Source of the DNA: an uncultured Phenylobacterium sp.
GTDB taxonomy: Bacteria > Pseudomonadota > Alphaproteobacteria > Caulobacterales > Caulobacteraceae
Assembly (NCBI RefSeq): GCF_902826855.1
Contig: NZ_CADEGK010000002.1
Span: 1-45,339, forward strand
Length of the DNA: 45,339 nucleotides
Direction of reading: 5' to 3'
Shown: positions 41,534 through 45,339 of the stretch, one piece after another
Layout of the letters: each line of letters opens with the position of its first letter
Numbering within the stretch: position 1 is the stretch's first letter
The notes under the pieces: model-generated
What the model was told of the DNA's origin: nothing
Seen by the model: the letters and a program-made list of their open reading frames with translations, nothing else
Databases searched by the model: none
Translations under genes and position numbers: made by a program

Positions 41534-42276
41534 GCGCCCCCCTGCTGCAGCTCGAGGGCGTTACGGTCGACTTCGACGGCTTCAAGGCCCTGAACGACCT
41601 GTCGCTGTCGCTGGAGCCCGGCAGCCTGACCATCGTCATCGGCCCCAACGGCGCCGGCAAGTCGACCATGTGCGACACCATCATCGGCCGCGTGCGTCCC
41701 ACGGCGGGGCGGGTGCTGCTGCGCGGCGAGGACATCTCCAAGCTGCGCGAGGACCGCATCGTGGGGCTGGGCGTCTGCCGCAAGTTCCAGACGCCGGGCG
41801 TGCTGGTGGGCCTCAGCGTGATCGACAACCTGGCCATCGCCGCCACCAAGGACCGGCGCTGGTGGAAGAGCTTCACCCTCGCCGGGCCGGCGGCCGGCCG
41901 CGAGCGGGCCGAGCAGGTGCTCGAGATGATCGGGCTTGCCGACCGCCGCGACGTACTGGCCGGCGAACTGTCGCACGGGGAGAAGCAGTGGCTGGAGATC
42001 GGCATGGTGGTCGCCACCGACGCCGAACTGATCCTGCTGGACGAACCCACCGCCGGAATGGGAGCGGCCGAGTCCACCAGGACAGCCCAGATCATCCTGG
42101 GGCTGGTCGGCAGGCACGCGGTGCTGGTGATCGACCACGACATCGACTTCGTCGAGCAGATGGGCGGCCATGTCGCGGTGCTGCACCAGGGTTCGCTGTT
42201 CAAGGAAGGATCGTTGGCCGAGGTCCGCAGCGACGCGGACGTCGCCTCCATCTACCTGGGAAGGCCACGCGCATGA
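41530..42276 (+). CDS. urtD: urea ABC transporter ATP-binding protein UrtD
   Basis: 248 residues from GTG 41530. Walker A GPNGAGKST, Q-loop around CRKFQTPGVLVGLSVIDNLA, signature LSHGEKQWLEIGM (the H variant typical of UrtD/LivG), Walker B LILLDEPTAGM and the switch His in VIDHDIDFVEQMG. It energises urea import with UrtE. Overlaps both neighbours by 4 nt. Confidence 0.96.
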   Translation: MSAPLLQLEGVTVDFDGFKALNDLSLSLEPGSLTIVIGPNGAGKSTMCDTIIGRVRPTAGRVLLRGEDISKLREDRIVGLGVCRKFQTPGVLVGLSVIDNLAIAATKDRRWWKSFTLAGPAAGRERAEQVLEMIGLADRRDVLAGELSHGEKQWLEIGMVVATDAELILLDEPTAGMGAAESTRTAQIILGLVGRHAVLVIDHDIDFVEQMGGHVAVLHQGSLFKEGSLAEVRSDADVASIYLGRPRA

Positions 42277-42989
42277 GCCAGTTGTTGAACTTGCGAGCCG
42301 TGGACGTGGCCTACGGCAAGAGCCAGGTCCTCTGGGACGTGGCGCTCGACATGAGGAAGGGCGAAGCGGGCGCGATTCTGGGGCGCAACGGCGTGGGCAA
42401 GACGACCCTCTTGAAAACCATCGTGGGACAACTGCGGCTGCTGAAGGGCCAAGTCTTCCTCAACGAGATCGACGTCAGCCGGCGCCAGGCGCACGAACGA
42501 GCCAGGACCGGCGTCGGCTTCGTCCCCCAGGGACGTCACGTGTTCCCCCACCTCACAGTCGAGGAGAATCTGAACGTCGGGCTCTCAGCCCTTTCGCCCC
42601 GCAAGGGCAAGCACCCGAAGAAGATCCCACCTTACATCTTCGACTTGTTCCCAAAGCTGCGCGACATCTCGCAGCGCAAGGCCGGCGTGCTGTCCGGCGG
42701 AGAGCAACAGCAGCTGGCGATCGGCCGCGCGCTCGCCGGGCGGCCGGACCTCCTGATCCTCGACGAGCCGACGGAGGGCATCCAACCCAACATTGTCCAG
42801 CAGATCGAACGCGCGCTTTCCACCATCCGCAGTGAGCTGGGCGTGGGCGTGTTGATCGTCGAGCAGAACCTGGATTTCGCCTGGGCCTTCGCCGACCACT
42901 ACTTCGTCATGCAGCGGGGGCGGATCGTGCAGCAGGGCCGCGTGGCCGAAACCTCCACGGCGGACATCGCCCACCTGATCCAGGTGTAG
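42273..42989 (+). CDS. urtE: urea ABC transporter ATP-binding protein UrtE
   Basis: 238 residues from ATG 42273 (ATGA overlap with urtD). Walker A GRNGVGKTT, GVGFVPQGRHVFPHLTVEEN, signature LSGGEQQQLAIGRALAGRP, Walker B LLILDEPTEGIQPNI and H-loop in IVEQNLDFAWAFAD. LivF-type. It is the last gene of the urt operon; the 242-nt gap to the next gene shows no clear terminator. Confidence 0.96.
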   Translation: MSQLLNLRAVDVAYGKSQVLWDVALDMRKGEAGAILGRNGVGKTTLLKTIVGQLRLLKGQVFLNEIDVSRRQAHERARTGVGFVPQGRHVFPHLTVEENLNVGLSALSPRKGKHPKKIPPYIFDLFPKLRDISQRKAGVLSGGEQQQLAIGRALAGRPDLLILDEPTEGIQPNIVQQIERALSTIRSELGVGVLIVEQNLDFAWAFADHYFVMQRGRIVQQGRVAETSTADIAHLIQV

Positions 42990-43231
42990 CGGCGAAGTGG
43001 GGTGATGGGCTTGGAGCACCGCCGAGGGCCACTCGCGAGCGGCGAAACGATGTTGGCGGGTTGATTGGCGGTGAGCGTCGATGGTCGAAGGTGCGCACTA
43101 CGGGCCCGTCGCGAGATCGCCTCCTGTCGGCGCGCGGCTTTCGCCGAGCGGCTCTGCGAAAAATGGGCTGTCCGGCGGTCGCGTCGACGTTTAGTTCACG
43201 GAGAACGTTGATCGCTCAGAGGAGATCGAGG

Positions 43232-43405
43232 ATGACCGGGGAAGTTGAGAAGGCGCCTGTGGCGGCAGTGCTGGACGATGACGCGCTCGACACGACGGTC
43301 GGGGCTGGCGACACCTCCACCGGTGGCCGGTTCATGCTCGATGTCGCCGGCCACAATGTCGGCTACGCCGCCCCAACGCCGCCCAAGCCGCCGACGAGGG
43401 GCTAG
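43232..43405 (+). CDS. 57-residue peptide, possible RiPP precursor with a double-glycine-like leader
   Basis: ATG 43232 follows AGAGGAG at a 7-nt spacing, a strong ribosome binding site. The sequence divides into an acidic leader-like part (VAAVLDDDALDTTVGAG), whose L-D-D-x-L-D-x-x-x-G-x-G pattern resembles the end of double-glycine (Nif11/NHLP-type) leaders, and a 30-residue remainder that contains a second GG (DTSTGGRFMLDVAG) and ends Pro-rich (PTPPKPPTRG). No Cys, so not a lanthipeptide or sactipeptide core. It faces a cNMP-domain gene and an NHLM-type exporter. The role as precursor is inference; an ordinary small protein is the alternative. Confidence 0.5.
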   Translation: MTGEVEKAPVAAVLDDDALDTTVGAGDTSTGGRFMLDVAGHNVGYAAPTPPKPPTRG

Positions 43406-43493
43406 CGGTACATTCTTCGCGTCGCCATGAGGGCGCAACGTCCTTGCGATGAGCCAAGCCGAGCGCGCTGCCTCCCAAGGGACGACGCTGAGG

Positions 43494-44000
43494 TCAGTGC
43501 TCGCGGCCTCCAAGGAGGTTCATGAGCCGGACGAAGCGATCGCCGGCCTGCTGCAGCGTATCCAGCAGACCTTCGTCCAGCTCATCGCCAGCGGCCCCCT
43601 CCGTGGTCGCCGAGCGCAGTCGATCTGACAGGAAGATCGCGAGAGCGCGATAGAAGCGCGCCGCGAAGCCCGGGTCCTGCTCAAAGACCGCCAGCAAGGC
43701 CTCGCGCGGCACCGCGAGGACCTGGGACGCCGCGATCGCGGTGACGGAGGCGCTCGGCAGCCGCTTTTCAACGAACGACATCTCACCCACGACGTCGCCG
43801 ATCGCCATGGTCGACAGCCGGCTGCCACCCGGCGTCGACACGACGAGTTCGCCTTCGGTCACGAAGTAGAGGTCGCGGACCTCTCGGCCGGCGGTGATCA
43901 ACTGTTCGCCCTTCGCGAGCGTCCGCGTGGCGCCGTTGCGCGCCAGCCAACCGATATCGCGGTCGTCCAGCTCCCCCAGGATGTAAAGCGCCTTGCGCAC
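43494..44000 (-). CDS. stand-alone cNMP-binding-domain protein linked to an export ABC transporter
   Basis: 168 residues from GTG 44000. A cyclic-nucleotide-binding fold is clear (LAKGEQLITAGREVRDLYFV, TEGELVVSTPGGSRL, MAIGDVVGEMSFVEKRLPSA). In the phosphate-binding cassette the Glu of GEM is present, but the position of the conserved Arg reads Ser (PSASVTA), so true cAMP/cGMP binding is doubtful. There is no helix-turn-helix; the C-terminus is a helix pair (LLDTLQQAGDRFVRLMNLLG). Its start is 1 nt after the ABC transporter stop, so the two form an operon; such domains accompany or are fused to NHLM exporters. Confidence 0.82.
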   Translation of the reverse strand: MRKALYILGELDDRDIGWLARNGATRTLAKGEQLITAGREVRDLYFVTEGELVVSTPGGSRLSTMAIGDVVGEMSFVEKRLPSASVTAIAASQVLAVPREALLAVFEQDPGFAARFYRALAIFLSDRLRSATTEGAAGDELDEGLLDTLQQAGDRFVRLMNLLGGREH

Positions 44001-44001
44001 G

Positions 44002-45339
44002 TCAGTCCTCCAGCAACTGCCGGCGCGAGAGCGCAGCGAACGCTCCGTTGCGGGCCATGAGTTCTTCGTAGCTGCCTGTCTCCACGAACCTGCCGCCCTC
44101 CAGCACGCAGATCCGATCGGCCTTGCGGACCGTCGACAGGCGATGGGCGATGGTCACGCGGGTCGCGTGCAGGCTGTCGAGCGTCTGGGCGACGACCGAC
44201 TGGGTGGCGTTGTCGAGTGCGCTGGTCGCCTCGTCGAAGAACAGGATCCGGGGCTCAGCGGCGATCGCCCGAGCGATCAGGATTCGCTGCCGCTGTCCCC
44301 CCGACAGGGTGTCGCTCCCCTCGGTGATGGGGGTGTGCAGGCCAAGGGGCATCTGCTTGATGTCCGGCGCCAGCCCGGCCCGTTCCGCCGCGACCCGGCA
44401 CTGCTCAAGGCTTGCTCCGCTGGCGCCGCGGATATTGTCGTTGATCGAGCCGGCGAACAGCTTGCTCGACTGCAGGACCACGCCGATCTGGGAGCGGACC
44501 CGCGACGGATCCAGGCTCGAGAGCTCCTGGCCGTCATAGGTCAGCGAGCCGGTGCGGGGACGCTCAAACCCCAGCAACAGCCGCAGAATGGTCGACTTGC
44601 CAGAACCCGAACCACCGACGATGGCCAGGTGTTCACCGGGTCGGATCGCGAAGCTGAGGCCGTCGAGTAGCGGGGCGCCGGCGTCCGAGTAGGTGAAGCT
44701 CAGGCCGCTCGCCTGGATGTCGCCGGTCAGCCGCCCAGGGTCGGCGCGGCCGACCCCCGCCTCCGGCGCCGCGCTGAAGATCGGTTGGGCGCGTTCGGCC
44801 TGCGGGCGCACGGCGTACATCGCCAGCATCGACTCGCAGAACGCGGCAAACGCGCTCTGGAAGACCGCGAACGCCACCAGGAAGGCGATGAACACCCCGG
44901 GCTGCAGGTCTCGCGCGGCCAGCAAGATGGCCACGGCGAAGACGCCCATCAGGGTCACGATGCTCCAGCTGTCGGCGAAGGCTGCGAAATGGGCGCCGAC
45001 GCGTTCGCCGCGCAGCGTCGCGGCCCGTTCGCCGGCATAGCCGGCCCGCCAGCGCGCAAAGATGCGCGCCTCGGCGGCCGAGGATCGCAGCTTCGGAATA
45101 CCCTCGAGGATCTCGAACGTCAGGCTGGCGAGCCGTCCGTCGCGCTCCGCCGCTTCGCGCAGCGGGCCGGCCTGGGCGATCCGGCTGGCGGCCACGGCGG
45201 CGGCGTAGACTAGGGTCAGGGCCAGTCCCGCCAGGGCCATGCGCACGTCGTAGACGAAGAGCAGAACGAGGTAGACCGCCGCGAACACCAGGGTGAGGCT
45301 GGCGTTCAGGATGGTGTTGGTCATCAGCGTCCGGATGCC
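44002..45339 (-). CDS. NHLM-type peptide-export ABC transporter (permease plus ATPase), 5' end outside the window
   Basis: At least 445 residues; the frame is open to the window edge, so the N-terminal part is missing. Visible: membrane segments (VFAAVYLVLLFVYDVRMALA, SIVTLMGVFAVAILLAAR), then an ATPase with Walker A GGSGSGKSTILRLLLGFERP, Q-loop GVVLQSSKLFAGSINDNIRG, signature DTLSGGQRQRILIARAIA, Walker B ILFFDEATSALDN and switch His in IAHRLSTV. The GAS…EQCRVAAERAGLAPDI and LGLHTPITEGSDTLSGG features recall the second ABC protein of NHLM/bacteriocin systems. No peptidase domain is in the visible part. Confidence 0.88.
   Translation of the reverse strand, partial: GIRTLMTNTILNASLTLVFAAVYLVLLFVYDVRMALAGLALTLVYAAAVAASRIAQAGPLREAAERDGRLASLTFEILEGIPKLRSSAAEARIFARWRAGYAGERAATLRGERVGAHFAAFADSWSIVTLMGVFAVAILLAARDLQPGVFIAFLVAFAVFQSAFAAFCESMLAMYAVRPQAERAQPIFSAAPEAGVGRADPGRLTGDIQASGLSFTYSDAGAPLLDGLSFAIRPGEHLAIVGGSGSGKSTILRLLLGFERPRTGSLTYDGQELSSLDPSRVRSQIGVVLQSSKLFAGSINDNIRGASGASLEQCRVAAERAGLAPDIKQMPLGLHTPITEGSDTLSGGQRQRILIARAIAAEPRILFFDEATSALDNATQSVVAQTLDSLHATRVTIAHRLSTVRKADRICVLEGGRFVETGSYEELMARNGAFAALSRRQLLED

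Noticed and set aside
43061-43231. Longer N-terminus for the 57-residue peptide (TTG start)
   Set aside because: The added residues are basic and frame-shadow-like, while ATG 43232 has a strong ribosome binding site.
1-45339. CRISPR arrays, insertion sequences, tRNA or rRNA genes, attachment sites
   Set aside because: No short regularly spaced repeats, transposase motifs, cloverleaf or ribosomal RNA stretches were recognised by eye; the only long direct repeats are the PAS units.

Overview
The window comes from a GC-rich alphaproteobacterium. Gene content fits Caulobacterales (Phenylobacterium or Caulobacter type): a TonB receptor, FixJ-type regulators, a HisKA_2 kinase and dense ATGA-coupled operons. 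The lineage is inferred from gene content and base composition only. No tRNA, rRNA, CRISPR array or insertion sequence was seen.

Left part (1 to about 2.4 kb): the start of a secreted protein, a membrane-anchored CadC-like regulator with TPR-like repeats, and a frameshifted pseudogene.

Catabolic and redox region (about 2.4 to 27 kb): FMN reductase, metallo-beta-lactamase-fold hydrolase, MsrA, a broken alpha/beta hydrolase, three short-chain dehydrogenases, a tautomerase, nitronate monooxygenase, a TonB receptor, OsmC, an epoxide hydrolase, a thioredoxin-fold lipoprotein, an alpha/beta hydrolase, an SRPBCC-like protein, an isochorismatase-family enzyme, two related enoyl-CoA hydratases, Dps and a haem-binding-type protein. 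In the middle lie sensory genes: a small HisKA_2 kinase overlapping the monooxygenase gene, a FixJ-type regulator, a lone receiver, and a 1465-residue kinase with seven tandem PAS repeats. Most transcription units here start 56 to 93 nt downstream of the same dyad, an AC, three bases, GGTRTCGNCGAYACC, three bases, then GTNCAAT. I count eight copies, one badly decayed and one AT-rich. They define a previously unlabelled regulon, probably for uptake and breakdown of an unidentified hydrophobic or epoxide/ester-bearing substrate together with redox protection.

Urea region (27 to 43 kb): ureD-A-(mini-HupE)-B-C-E-F-G on the minus strand, a porin, a LuxR-type response regulator, a hybrid kinase whose sensor is an entire NCS1-type permease, and urtABCDE. 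The porin/ureD and urtA upstream regions both carry TTTGACGTATT, so uptake, sensing and hydrolysis of urea look like one circuit.

Right end (43 to 45.3 kb): a 57-residue peptide with a double-glycine-like leader faces a cNMP-domain protein and an NHLM-type export ABC transporter that runs off the window. This is a possible peptide-export (RiPP) locus.
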